Positions 55,638 to 64,000 of a stretch of 64,000 nucleotides of DNA are shown here, one piece after another. The notes under the pieces are model-generated. The model did not search any database, was not told where the DNA came from, and saw only the letters and a list, made by a program, of their open reading frames with translations. This DNA is from Ferruginibacter sp. (GTDB lineage: Bacteria; Bacteroidota; Bacteroidia; Chitinophagales; Chitinophagaceae). The position numbers and the translations under genes are program-made. Within the stretch, counting starts at the first letter, position 1. Each line of letters starts with the position of its first letter. The stretch covers positions 1 through 64,000 of the forward strand of contig JACMLJ010000080.1 in the NCBI GenBank assembly GCA_014379625.1. The letters are read 5' to 3'.

Positions 55638-57317
55638 ATGAATAATAAAGCCATCGTCAAAGCAGTTTCTGCGCTCTTCTTTTGTAGTATTGTTTACATA
55701 GCGGGGTGTAAAAAGCAGGATTACAAATTATCTACAACAGATGATGTAAATATTACGGGTTACCTTCAAAAGAACGCCGATTCTTTTTCCTTATTCAAAC
55801 AGATACTGGACAGGACGGAGAATAGCGCATTTTTAGATGCTTATGGGTCTTACACCCTTTTTGCACCTACCAACAGCGGTGTCACCATCTGGCTGGCTTC
55901 AGTAGGCGCGGCCAATGTGGAGGCGGCTAACCTCAATACATTAAAGGAACTGGTAAAATTTCACCTGCTTGCTGATACTGTAACTACCGGCGCTTTTAAA
56001 GACGGCAGGTTACCGGTACCCACCATGCAGGGGCAGTATATTATCACGGGTGTGCTTTTCAAATCAAATGTATCCAGTTATAGCGTTAACCGCCAGGCAT
56101 TGGTTACCAAATCCAATGTAAAAGTGGGTAACGGGATAATCCATGAAATAGATCATATGCTTGTACCCGCCAGTCTAACAATCGCCAAACAATTAGAGGG
56201 CAATCCCAATTACTCCATTTTTGTGCAGGCGATGAAAGAAACGGGCTATTATGATTTGTTAAATACTGTTGACCCGGATACCACCAAACGCTGGATGACG
56301 GTGATCGCCGAAAGCAATCAGGCCCTTGCTGATAGCGGGTATGGCTCCTATGCTGCACTGAAAGCGAAGTATTCAAAAACGGGTAACCCGCTAAATGTTA
56401 ATGACAGCCTGCATATGTATATGGCCTACCACATACTGCCCGGGATTAAATTTTTGGGGGATATTATTACCTCCGCTTCGCATTTGACCCTGCAACCCCA
56501 GGAAGTAATCAGTACCCAGCTTATTAACCAGGAAGTAATTGTAAATGAAGACCTGTTTAATGATATCCTGGAAAAAGGGGTTTTATTAAAAAGGGATATC
56601 AGCGATAACTCTTCTACTAATGGGGTTTGGCATAATGCTGTTGCCCATTTTATGGTAAAATACAGAAAACCTGCCGCTGTGTTCTGGGACCTGTCAGCTT
56701 TTACTGAGATAATGAAACTCCCCGCATATTACAAAAAGCAAGGCTACACTTTTGTACGCCAGAACGAACAGGACAGGCCCATTAAAGACATTGACTGGGA
56801 ATACAAAGGCGCCAGTAATAGTTTTCTATATGAATATTCCACTACAGGTACACTTACTAATTTTGCTTATAATTACGATATTATCAGCATCTCACTGGGT
56901 GGTCCCAACAGGTCGGCCTGGATGGAATTTACAACACCGGTAGTGATCAAGGGCCGTTATAAAGTATGGGTATGTTACCGGAACCGCGCCGGAAGTGTGC
57001 GGGTGAATGTAGTGGTTAATGGCGAACTGTTACAACGGCCCATCAACTTTGCGGAGGGCAGGCCCGGCGGAACCGATGCTGAACTGGAATCCATTGGGTG
57101 GAAACGCTATACGGAAAACACCACCGGTCCGTTTACCGCTCGTTTGGCAGGAACGGTAGATATAAAAACAACAGAAAGGCATAAACTCAGGTTTGAAGTG
57201 CCCAATGGCGGTGGTACTACCAACTCCAACCATGTTGATATGATACACTTTATTCCTGTAGATGATAACCAGCTTTTACCGCGTTTCCGGCAGGATGGAA
57301 CTAAAATATATCTCTAA
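55638..57317 (+). CDS. FAS1 lipoprotein with two FAS1 domains and a C-terminal CBM-like beta-sandwich
   Basis: 559 residues; lipobox YIAGC (Cys24). FAS1 domain 1 at about 45-180 (SLFKQILDRTENSAFLDAYGSYTLFAPTNSGVTIWL, NGIIHEIDHMLVP) and domain 2 at about 185-355 (YSIFVQAMKETGYYDLLN, MYMAYHILPGIKF). The last ~165 residues are a beta-sandwich (SAWMEFTTPVVIKGRYKVWVCYRNRAGSVRVNVVVNGELL, ending NHVDMIHFIPV) resembling CBM6/35-type galactose-binding-like folds. In the family such C-terminal regions are annotated as domains of unknown function; carbohydrate binding is inference. Confidence 0.82.
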   Translation: MNNKAIVKAVSALFFCSIVYIAGCKKQDYKLSTTDDVNITGYLQKNADSFSLFKQILDRTENSAFLDAYGSYTLFAPTNSGVTIWLASVGAANVEAANLNTLKELVKFHLLADTVTTGAFKDGRLPVPTMQGQYIITGVLFKSNVSSYSVNRQALVTKSNVKVGNGIIHEIDHMLVPASLTIAKQLEGNPNYSIFVQAMKETGYYDLLNTVDPDTTKRWMTVIAESNQALADSGYGSYAALKAKYSKTGNPLNVNDSLHMYMAYHILPGIKFLGDIITSASHLTLQPQEVISTQLINQEVIVNEDLFNDILEKGVLLKRDISDNSSTNGVWHNAVAHFMVKYRKPAAVFWDLSAFTEIMKLPAYYKKQGYTFVRQNEQDRPIKDIDWEYKGASNSFLYEYSTTGTLTNFAYNYDIISISLGGPNRSAWMEFTTPVVIKGRYKVWVCYRNRAGSVRVNVVVNGELLQRPINFAEGRPGGTDAELESIGWKRYTENTTGPFTARLAGTVDIKTTERHKLRFEVPNGGGTTNSNHVDMIHFIPVDDNQLLPRFRQDGTKIYL

Positions 57318-57387
57318 TACAGTATTAACCAATGGCCGGCCGACAGATAATATACTGCGGCAGTAAGGCTGGAATAATAATAAAGCT

Positions 57388-58836
57388 ATGATGCACAGAA
57401 AGATTTTTAAACCATTGCTGCTGATTGCAATAGCAGGACTCACCTTTATTGGTTGTAAAAAATGGGACGAACACAATGCCATAACAGATCCTGCAGTGGA
57501 TAAAGACCTGTTTCAGCAAATAGGCGAGAACAGCAACCTCAGCAAGTTTGCTGAACTGCTTATCAAATCGGGGTACGATAAAGTGATCTCCTCTTCCAGG
57601 ACCTATACCGTTTTTGCCCCAACCAATGCAGCGTTAGCTGCCCTTGACCCCGCACTTGTAGCCGATACTGCAAAATTACGCATGTTTGTAGGCAATCACA
57701 TCACTAACCAGTCTTATTACACTATTAACGCTGTTGCATTGCTAAGGTTGCAAATGCTGAATGGCAAATACAATAATATGCTGGGTAAAAAGCTCGAAGA
57801 TGCCAATATCAGTGAAGCAGATAAATATGCCAAAAACGGGGTATTGCAGGTATTGGATAAAATGTTGCCGGCACTGCCCAACGCGTGGGAATTTCTGGAA
57901 AAAAGTCCCCTTGCGCCTGCAAAACAAAAAGCGTATTTGTTATCCCTGTTCCGCAATGTTTTCGATAATACCAATGCGGTGCAGATCGGGGTGGATCCCA
58001 TGACCGGTAACCCTGTTTACCAGCCGGGCACTGATTCTGTTCGCACAAACCTTTTCTGGCGTAATGTGTACGATATCCGCGAGGAAAGCAAACAATATAC
58101 TTTTTTTATGCTGACCGATAATGCCTGGGACACTGAAGTAAACAAGTTTAAACCATATTTTGTCACCGGAACAGTGGACAGTACCACCCAACTGTCGAGC
58201 CAGGAAGTGGTAAAGGATTTTGCCGTGGAAGGCGTATATAACCCCGCCACCATACCAGACTCCATTTTGTCAAAGTTCAATACAAAAATGGGGATCGAAA
58301 AAAGCGCTATCGTTCAAACCATCAAAACCAGCAACGGGATAGTGTTTATCATGAGTAAATTGGATATAACGCCGAAAGGAAAATTCAAGCAATATGTTAT
58401 AGAGGCTGAAAATTATCGTTTCCAAAGCGCCGACCGCAGGGGCAACACTTATTTTCGCGACAGGTTTAGCCCTGTAACTGGTAAAGATTTCAGGGATGTA
58501 CTTGTATTCAGGCACGGGTTGGCATTATTTAACCTTAACTATCGCCTCAATGGGGTACCGGCGCTTAAATATAAGGCTTACTGGGTAGCGGTACACGATA
58601 ATATTAATGGTCTCACAACCACTTTTACCCAAAAATTGGGCATTGGATCTGCTACATCCGCAGTTCTTCCTTATATAACGGTTGCCCTCAATAATTTTAA
58701 TGAAGTATACCTGGGTGAGTTTAATTTAACCACTTATAACCCAGTGCTTGATATTTATTTAACTGCCGCTAACAATACTGCGGAAGCTACCAATCCAATT
58801 GTATGCGATTATATAAGGCTTGAACCCGTTTTATAA
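57388..58836 (+). CDS. FAS1 lipoprotein with C-terminal CBM6/35-like domain
   Basis: 482 residues; lipobox TFIGC (Cys23). One clear FAS1 domain at about 35-165 (LSKFAELLIKSGYDKVISSSRTYTVFAPTNAALAAL, VLQVLDKMLPALP) and a degenerate second at about 170-335 (YTFFMLTDNAWDTEVNKF, NGIVFIMSKL). A beta-sandwich starts with V337-I-E-A-E-N-Y343, the opening of CBM6/35 modules, and ends D474-Y-I-R-L-E-P480, the usual CBM6/35 closing. It starts 70 bases after the previous FAS1 gene and 32 before the next SusC. Confidence 0.83.
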   Translation: MMHRKIFKPLLLIAIAGLTFIGCKKWDEHNAITDPAVDKDLFQQIGENSNLSKFAELLIKSGYDKVISSSRTYTVFAPTNAALAALDPALVADTAKLRMFVGNHITNQSYYTINAVALLRLQMLNGKYNNMLGKKLEDANISEADKYAKNGVLQVLDKMLPALPNAWEFLEKSPLAPAKQKAYLLSLFRNVFDNTNAVQIGVDPMTGNPVYQPGTDSVRTNLFWRNVYDIREESKQYTFFMLTDNAWDTEVNKFKPYFVTGTVDSTTQLSSQEVVKDFAVEGVYNPATIPDSILSKFNTKMGIEKSAIVQTIKTSNGIVFIMSKLDITPKGKFKQYVIEAENYRFQSADRRGNTYFRDRFSPVTGKDFRDVLVFRHGLALFNLNYRLNGVPALKYKAYWVAVHDNINGLTTTFTQKLGIGSATSAVLPYITVALNNFNEVYLGEFNLTTYNPVLDIYLTAANNTAEATNPIVCDYIRLEPVL

Positions 58837-58868
58837 CCCTAATCTTTTTTGAAACATATACCATTACG

Positions 58869-61800
58869 ATGCTTATAAATAGAAGTTACCTACAAAAAAC
58901 GATTGCCGCCTCTATATTGGTGCTTGTTGCAGGAATGTTGAATGCGCAAACCCCGCAAACTCAAAACGATACAATTGTCATAAAAAGGGAGACCGGCAAA
59001 AAAGGCGTAAATATATCCGGTACAATTACCGATGCGGTTACAAAAAAAGGTATTGGAGGCATTCGCATACAGGTAGAAAATTATTCGGCGGCACTTACCG
59101 ATGACCAGGGGAAATTTAAACTGAAAGTGCCTTCCTATTCATCTACCATTACCATTGAGGGAGAAGGGTATGATACCAAACGGATTCCGCTTAAGGGAAG
59201 CAGGTTGGTTAACGCCGCTTTATTAGATGATACCCATGAATCGTTTCACGACCCGATTACCATGCCGTTTGGGGTGCAGGCGAAAAGGAATGTAAGTGCG
59301 GCAGCCGGACAATATAATGTTAACTCTGCATGGGCGCAGCCGGCAGAAATAACGGATGGGATTTTGCAGGGCCGTATTGCGGGTCTTAATGCCATACGGC
59401 GTTCAGGAACACCCGGTGTGGGCGCCAATTTATTTTTAAGAGGTTATAATTCCCTGTATGCTACCAATAAGCCGCTGATAGTGGTAGATAATATGCTGTA
59501 TGATGCCAATGATTATGGGGAAAGCATTATTGCCAACAACTATACCAACCCACTGGCTTTGATCGATGTGAAAGATATTGATAATATTACTGTACTGAAA
59601 GACGCTTCCAGTATGTATGGTACAAAAGGGGCCAACGGGGCAATTATCATTACTACATCGCGGGCAACCACCCAGGCCACAAAAATTGATTTCGCCATAT
59701 ACTCGGGCTTTAACAGTGCCCCTAAAAACCTTCCGGTGATGGCTGCCGCTGATTACAGGACTTACCTGAGCGAGGTATTGCAAAGCAAAGGAATGACCAG
59801 TTCACAAATTGCGTCACAACCATATATGAACGATGATGTTAACGGTCCTGAATACGCCCGTTACCATTACAACACAGACTGGCAAAAAAACGTGCTGGCT
59901 AACAGCATGAACCAGAATATATTTTTAAAAGTTACCGGGGGTGATAATATAGCGACTTATGGCCTTAGTATGGGTTACACCAATAATAACGGTATCGTAA
60001 AAAATACCGATTTTTCACGTTATAATACCCGTTTCAACGCAGTATTTAATTTTACCAAAAAGTTTACCGGTCTTGCCAACCTGTCGTTTACTTACAATGA
60101 ACAAAACCTGAAAGACCAGGGTATATCTGATAAAACCGCGCCCTTGTACCTTGCGCTCGTAAAAGCGCCGTTTATGACCGATAATGAAGTAAATAATAAA
60201 GGTGTGGAATCTCCAAACCTTGCTGACCGCGATACCTTGGGTATTAGTAACCCTTCTGCCATCATTGAAAATATGCAGGCGTATAACAAATACTATCGCT
60301 TTTTTGGATCTTTCGGTTTTAGATATGATATATCGAGATACCTGAGCGCCAATACTACTTTTGGCGTGGTATACGATAAAGTAAGGGAAAACTTCTTTGT
60401 TCCCCGCAAAGGTGTGGCAGATGATACCCTTAGCAATGGCATTGCCGACAGCCGGATGGGAACGCAGGTGAAAAGGCTTTTTACATTTTTTAATGACACC
60501 CGGGTAGAGTACAACCGCAATTTTAACCAGTTGCACAACCTCGGCGTACGATTGGGCTTACGTTACCAGCACAATGATGCTGAACAGGATTTCGCATTGG
60601 GTTTCAACTCTGCCACCGATGACCTGGTTAGTGTTCAAAGCGGATTGAATGCATTGAGGCAGGTAGGAGGCGGTATTGGTGAGTGGAACTGGCTCAATAC
60701 CTATTTCAGTGCGGAATACGATTTTATGAACAAGTTATTTTTAAGTTTTAACGCAGCCATGGACGGGTCTTCAAGATTTGGAAAGCTGGCTAACAAAGGT
60801 ATTAGCATAGCAGGGAGCAAATTTCCGGTGATGTCTTCTGTTGGAGCGGCATGGTTATTATCTTCCGAAAATTTTATGGCCGGTTCCGGTATTGATCTCC
60901 TCAAATTAAGGGCTACTTACGGTGTTAGCGGAAATGATGATATCGGAAACTACAGCAACCGCCGCACCTATTCATCGCAAAACCTGCTGGGCGCGCAGGG
61001 ACTGGTAAGAAGCGGTATTGCTAACCCCGCCATTCAATGGGAAACCAGTCGTAAACTGAATGGTGGCTTAGACATTGCTTTCTGGAATGAACGCATCAAC
61101 ATGAGCTTTGATGTGTACCAGTCCAAAACAGATAATATGCTGGTGTATGAGCCATTATCAACATTAACAGGTTTCACCAGCATGCTTACCAATGGAGGTA
61201 AAATGCAAAATACCGGCGTGGAAGCAACCCTGAATATAAGGTTAGTTAACAGCCGGAGTATTAAATGGGATCTTGGGTTAAATATTGCTGCCAATAAAAA
61301 TAAAATACTGGCGGTACCAAACGGGCAGTTTATTACACAGTATGCGGGCGGCGATATACTCACCGCCGTTGGCAAACCCGCCAACCAGTTTTATGGCTAC
61401 ACCACCAATGGTGTATTTGCAACAGACGCCGAAGCATCTGCTTTTCAACAGAAAAATGCGGATGGATCATTCAGTTCATTTAAAGGAGGCGATGTGAGGT
61501 TTAATGACCTGGACGGCAATAAAATAATCAACGATAACGACAAGCAGGTAATCGGCGATCCCAATGCTGCATTCACGGGTGGGTTTACCAACAGGGTAGC
61601 ATGGAAAAATTTTGAACTCAACGCACTGTTTACCTTCAGCCAGGGAAATGATATATATAATTATCTGAGGTATCGCCTGGAGTCGGTGAATGGCGTGGAA
61701 AACCAGTTGATCAGTGTAAACAATCGCTGGCGTAGTAACGGTCAGGTAACCAATACCCCCAAAGCTACCTGGGGCGATCCGGCAGGTAACAGCCGCTTTA

Positions 61801-62057
61801 GCGACCGTTGGATTGAGGATGGTTCTTATATCCGCCTGCGTACCTTATCGCTTCAATACAATTTACCTTTAAAAGGAAAAGGGGCGCTAAAAAGCACGGC
61901 TGTTTATGCTACGGCTTCCAACTTGTTTACACTTACGGAATATAAAGGGTATGATCCTGAATTCAGTGTAACGTCCTCCGTTTTTTCGCAGGGCATTGAT
62001 ACCGGGCTCGATCCGCAATTCCGGAATATAACCCTGGGGGTAAGAATCGGTTTATAG
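58869..62057 (+). CDS. SusC/RagA TonB-dependent transporter with divergent Ton box, FAS1 operon
   Basis: 1062 residues. Signal peptide, beta-sandwich (NISGTITDAVTKKGIGGIRIQVENYSAALTDDQGKFKLKV), plug (LIVVDNMLYD, LKDASSMYGTKGANGAIIITTSRA) and barrel ending ITLGVRIGL. The Ton box region reads HDPITMPFGVQAKRNVSAA instead of the usual VVVGYGTQKK, a strong change. No STN domain. SusD follows 50 bases later. Confidence 0.95.
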   Translation: MLINRSYLQKTIAASILVLVAGMLNAQTPQTQNDTIVIKRETGKKGVNISGTITDAVTKKGIGGIRIQVENYSAALTDDQGKFKLKVPSYSSTITIEGEGYDTKRIPLKGSRLVNAALLDDTHESFHDPITMPFGVQAKRNVSAAAGQYNVNSAWAQPAEITDGILQGRIAGLNAIRRSGTPGVGANLFLRGYNSLYATNKPLIVVDNMLYDANDYGESIIANNYTNPLALIDVKDIDNITVLKDASSMYGTKGANGAIIITTSRATTQATKIDFAIYSGFNSAPKNLPVMAAADYRTYLSEVLQSKGMTSSQIASQPYMNDDVNGPEYARYHYNTDWQKNVLANSMNQNIFLKVTGGDNIATYGLSMGYTNNNGIVKNTDFSRYNTRFNAVFNFTKKFTGLANLSFTYNEQNLKDQGISDKTAPLYLALVKAPFMTDNEVNNKGVESPNLADRDTLGISNPSAIIENMQAYNKYYRFFGSFGFRYDISRYLSANTTFGVVYDKVRENFFVPRKGVADDTLSNGIADSRMGTQVKRLFTFFNDTRVEYNRNFNQLHNLGVRLGLRYQHNDAEQDFALGFNSATDDLVSVQSGLNALRQVGGGIGEWNWLNTYFSAEYDFMNKLFLSFNAAMDGSSRFGKLANKGISIAGSKFPVMSSVGAAWLLSSENFMAGSGIDLLKLRATYGVSGNDDIGNYSNRRTYSSQNLLGAQGLVRSGIANPAIQWETSRKLNGGLDIAFWNERINMSFDVYQSKTDNMLVYEPLSTLTGFTSMLTNGGKMQNTGVEATLNIRLVNSRSIKWDLGLNIAANKNKILAVPNGQFITQYAGGDILTAVGKPANQFYGYTTNGVFATDAEASAFQQKNADGSFSSFKGGDVRFNDLDGNKIINDNDKQVIGDPNAAFTGGFTNRVAWKNFELNALFTFSQGNDIYNYLRYRLESVNGVENQLISVNNRWRSNGQVTNTPKATWGDPAGNSRFSDRWIEDGSYIRLRTLSLQYNLPLKGKGALKSTAVYATASNLFTLTEYKGYDPEFSVTSSVFSQGIDTGLDPQFRNITLGVRIGL

Positions 62058-62107
62058 ATATTCAGCGCGTATGAAAATTATATCAAAACATTGTAATTGA
62101 CCTTAAT

Positions 62108-63859
62108 ATGAAGAAGTTATCAATCAAAAAATTAATGCTGGCGCTGGCGATTTTCGTATGCCTGGGCTCCTGCAAAAAATCATTCGACCTTACACCCGGA
62201 ACCGAACTGGATGCTACTTTGATGTACCGCAATGTATATGATGCGGATGCGGCGGTAATGGGTATTTACGGCAAATTTATGGGCCTGGCCGACAAGTATG
62301 TTATCCTGAATGAACTGCGTGCCGACCTGTTGAATTATACCGCCAATGCCGATGAGTACCTGCGACAGGTAAGCACGCATACGGTTACCGCTGATAACCC
62401 ATACACTTCACCCCGCCCATTTTATGAACTGATCATTAACTGTAATGATGTGCTGAAGAATTTTATTATCATGAAGCAAAAGAACGCTTTGAAAGAAGCG
62501 GAATTTAACCAGCGTTATTCCGATATAGCCTGCCTTCGTTCTTTTTTATACTTGCAACTGGGGATACATTTTGGGGATGAGGTACGGTATGTTACCGATG
62601 CTTTGGAGAATGTATCAGACATCAACAACCCCGCGCTTTTTCCTAAGATAAAATTTGATGCACTTTTAGACACCCTGATCAATTTTACAGAGGCGATCCC
62701 ATTTAAAGATCAGTATCCAACAGGAACAACCCTGAACATTGTGCTGGATGCCGCGCCCACCAATAACTTTTTTATTAATAAAAAATGTTTGCTCGGCGAC
62801 CTTTATTTATGGAAAGGCAATTATACAAAGTCTGCTACCTATTACCGGCAGGTGATGGAATATGCGTCTTTCGATAATTCACTTGAAAACCGTTATACGC
62901 AGTGGAAGGTGGGCTGGGGTGGAAATTTTAATCATTATATAAGTTATACAAGGGGGGGGGATGCATCTACGCTCAACATGGCTGATGGATGGCGCACCAT
63001 ATTTAACAGGCCCTATGATGTTGGTTATACGCGGGAATGGGTATGGGCCTTACCATACGACAGTAAGTTTAAACCGGAGAACCCGCTGATTAAGTTATTT
63101 TCACCCATTGGGGGCGATTACCTGGTAAAACCTTCACAGGAAATTATCGATAACTGGAATAACCAGCAGCAGAACCCCATAACCATTGCGGGCAGTACAA
63201 CTGGCATCCCTTATGATGCGCGGGGTTTGATAAGCGTTCGTAATATTGGCGGGCAGCCGGTTGTTATGAAATATTTATATGATTATATCAATTACGCTAC
63301 GAACGTTCCCGTGAACCCGTTTGCAAAAAACGGCAAATGGTATTTATACCGGCAAACGCTCCTTCACCTGCGATTTGCTGAAGCAGCCAACCGTGACGGG
63401 TTCTACAAGCTTGCCTACGGTTTATTTAACCAGGGTCTGACCATTACTTTTTCAACGCTGCCGACCATCAATGATAAAACAAATCAGCAGAATACCTTTT
63501 CCTATCCTGATCCTTATAAATTTGATGCACGTAATGGTGAAATCCCTTTTTTCAGGTCAGACTGGTACCGCAATATTGGTATCAGGTCAAGGGCAGGCAT
63601 TACCCCTTATACGATCACTTCCCCAACGGATAGCCTGTTACAGGTTGAAAATGGCCTTATCAACGAAGGCGCCCTGGAAAACGCCTTTGAAGGTAGCCGC
63701 TGGCCCGACCTGCTGCGCATTGCCCTGCGGCGGAATGACCCCGCTTTTTTAGCAGACAAAGTGTATAATAAATTGAAAAAAGATGGCGACCCGCTTGCTG
63801 ATGCAACAAGGGCTAAATTAATGGACAAAAAAAATTGGTATTTGCCCTTTAAATTATAA
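62108..63859 (+). CDS. SusD/RagB lipoprotein, FAS1 operon
   Basis: 583 residues; lipobox CLGSC (Cys22). SusD motifs: AAVMGIYGKFMGLADKYVILNELRADLLNY, IACLRSFLYLQLGIHFGDEVRYV, KKCLLGDLYLWKGNYTKSATYYRQVMEY, LLHLRFAEAANRDGFYKLAYGLFNQGL, and EGALENAFEGSRWPDLLRIALRRNDP. Not a recent copy of the other operon SusD (491 residues, low visible similarity). Last gene of the operon; the terminator starts 37 bases after its stop. Confidence 0.94.
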   Translation: MKKLSIKKLMLALAIFVCLGSCKKSFDLTPGTELDATLMYRNVYDADAAVMGIYGKFMGLADKYVILNELRADLLNYTANADEYLRQVSTHTVTADNPYTSPRPFYELIINCNDVLKNFIIMKQKNALKEAEFNQRYSDIACLRSFLYLQLGIHFGDEVRYVTDALENVSDINNPALFPKIKFDALLDTLINFTEAIPFKDQYPTGTTLNIVLDAAPTNNFFINKKCLLGDLYLWKGNYTKSATYYRQVMEYASFDNSLENRYTQWKVGWGGNFNHYISYTRGGDASTLNMADGWRTIFNRPYDVGYTREWVWALPYDSKFKPENPLIKLFSPIGGDYLVKPSQEIIDNWNNQQQNPITIAGSTTGIPYDARGLISVRNIGGQPVVMKYLYDYINYATNVPVNPFAKNGKWYLYRQTLLHLRFAEAANRDGFYKLAYGLFNQGLTITFSTLPTINDKTNQQNTFSYPDPYKFDARNGEIPFFRSDWYRNIGIRSRAGITPYTITSPTDSLLQVENGLINEGALENAFEGSRWPDLLRIALRRNDPAFLADKVYNKLKKDGDPLADATRAKLMDKKNWYLPFKL

Positions 63860-63895
63860 TCGTTCTTAAGATTTTCTAACAGTCAAAAAATACGG

Positions 63896-63935
63896 AAGGT
63901 TATGCAGGTTCAGTCATGCATAGCCTTTTGTTTTT
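63896..63935. terminator. Strong bidirectional intrinsic terminator
   Basis: 11-bp stem aaggttatgca / tgcatagcctt with one G-T wobble and a 10-base loop, T-rich tract on the right and an A-rich tract on the left (caaaaaata), so it would work in both directions. It closes the seven-gene FAS1-SusCD unit. Confidence 0.85.
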
Positions 63936-63942
63936 AACAGCA

Positions 63943-64000
63943 TTAATCCTTCATCTTATTTCTTTCCTGTGGGTCCACTGCCCTGTAACCAGGTCCATAT
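63943..64000 (-). CDS. Possible 3' end of a convergent minus-strand gene
   Basis: Three minus-strand frames stop soon after the edge; one reads GPGYRAVDPQERNKMKD-stop ending at 63943. With 58 bases there is no way to identify a family or choose the frame. The bidirectional terminator next to it is the only support. Confidence 0.2.
   Translation of the reverse strand, partial: YGPGYRAVDPQERNKMKD

Noticed and set aside
50824..63859. Second SusC/SusD pair as a recent duplication of the first
   Set aside because: SusD lengths (491 and 583) and visible motifs differ widely, and the Ton box regions are unlike.

Overview
This 64 kb window comes from a plant-polysaccharide-degrading member of the Bacteroidota, most likely a Chitinophagaceae relative. 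The evidence is three SusC/SusD pairs, an ECF sigma/FecR surface-signalling pair, DUF4249 and DUF3857 proteins, a fused RhaD aldolase-dehydrogenase, starts without Shine-Dalgarno sequences, and several TAnnTTTG -7 promoter boxes of the Bacteroidota type. No genus can be named from sequence reading alone. I saw no tRNA, rRNA, CRISPR array, integrase or transposase.

Region 1 (1-20.6 kb) is a polysaccharide utilisation locus (PUL). It holds the tail of a family-2-type glycosidase, an AraC regulator with a degenerate ATPase-like front domain, a SnoaL-like protein, a GH95 alpha-L-fucosidase/galactosidase, ECF sigma and FecR, a SusC transducer with an STN domain, SusD, a GH51 arabinofuranosidase, a GH27 galactosidase/arabinopyranosidase, an SMP-30 lactonase and two tandem esterases. 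Together they suggest a fucosylated, arabinosylated, galactose-containing, possibly esterified plant glycan such as arabinogalactan or a pectin side chain. Region 2 (20.6-40.8 kb) is mostly housekeeping: a beta-barrel protein, UbiD decarboxylase, DUF3857 protein with a decayed paralogue behind it, TraB/GumN, orphan DUF4249, TrxB, FolB, TPR, M1 peptidase, HDAC-like deacetylase with PdeM, two small membrane proteins, the ligase-associated Lhr-type helicase and a di-haem cytochrome.

Region 3 (41.1-47.8 kb) is a complete L-rhamnose pathway: rhaT, fused rhaD/dehydrogenase, rhaM, rhaI and rhaK. It turns rhamnose into DHAP and L-lactate. Region 4 (48.5-63.9 kb) is a closely packed seven-gene unit, FAS1-SusC-SusD-FAS1-FAS1-SusC-SusD, ending at a strong terminator. 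It has no hydrolase and no regulator. Two FAS1 lipoproteins end in a CBM6/35-like beta-sandwich, so I propose that FAS1 lipoproteins act as the surface glycan-binding subunits of these two SusCD importers. This is the best candidate for an undescribed system here, and its position beside the rhamnose genes suggests a rhamnose-rich ligand.

Intergenic DNA carries several dispersed elements: a 124-bp ungapped repeat present twice (about 90% identical), a duplicated REP-like palindrome inside the rha operon, degenerate TTTGGAGAGGG palindromes, a heptamer repeat at gene ends, and two gene fossils (about 479-715 and 23757-24187).
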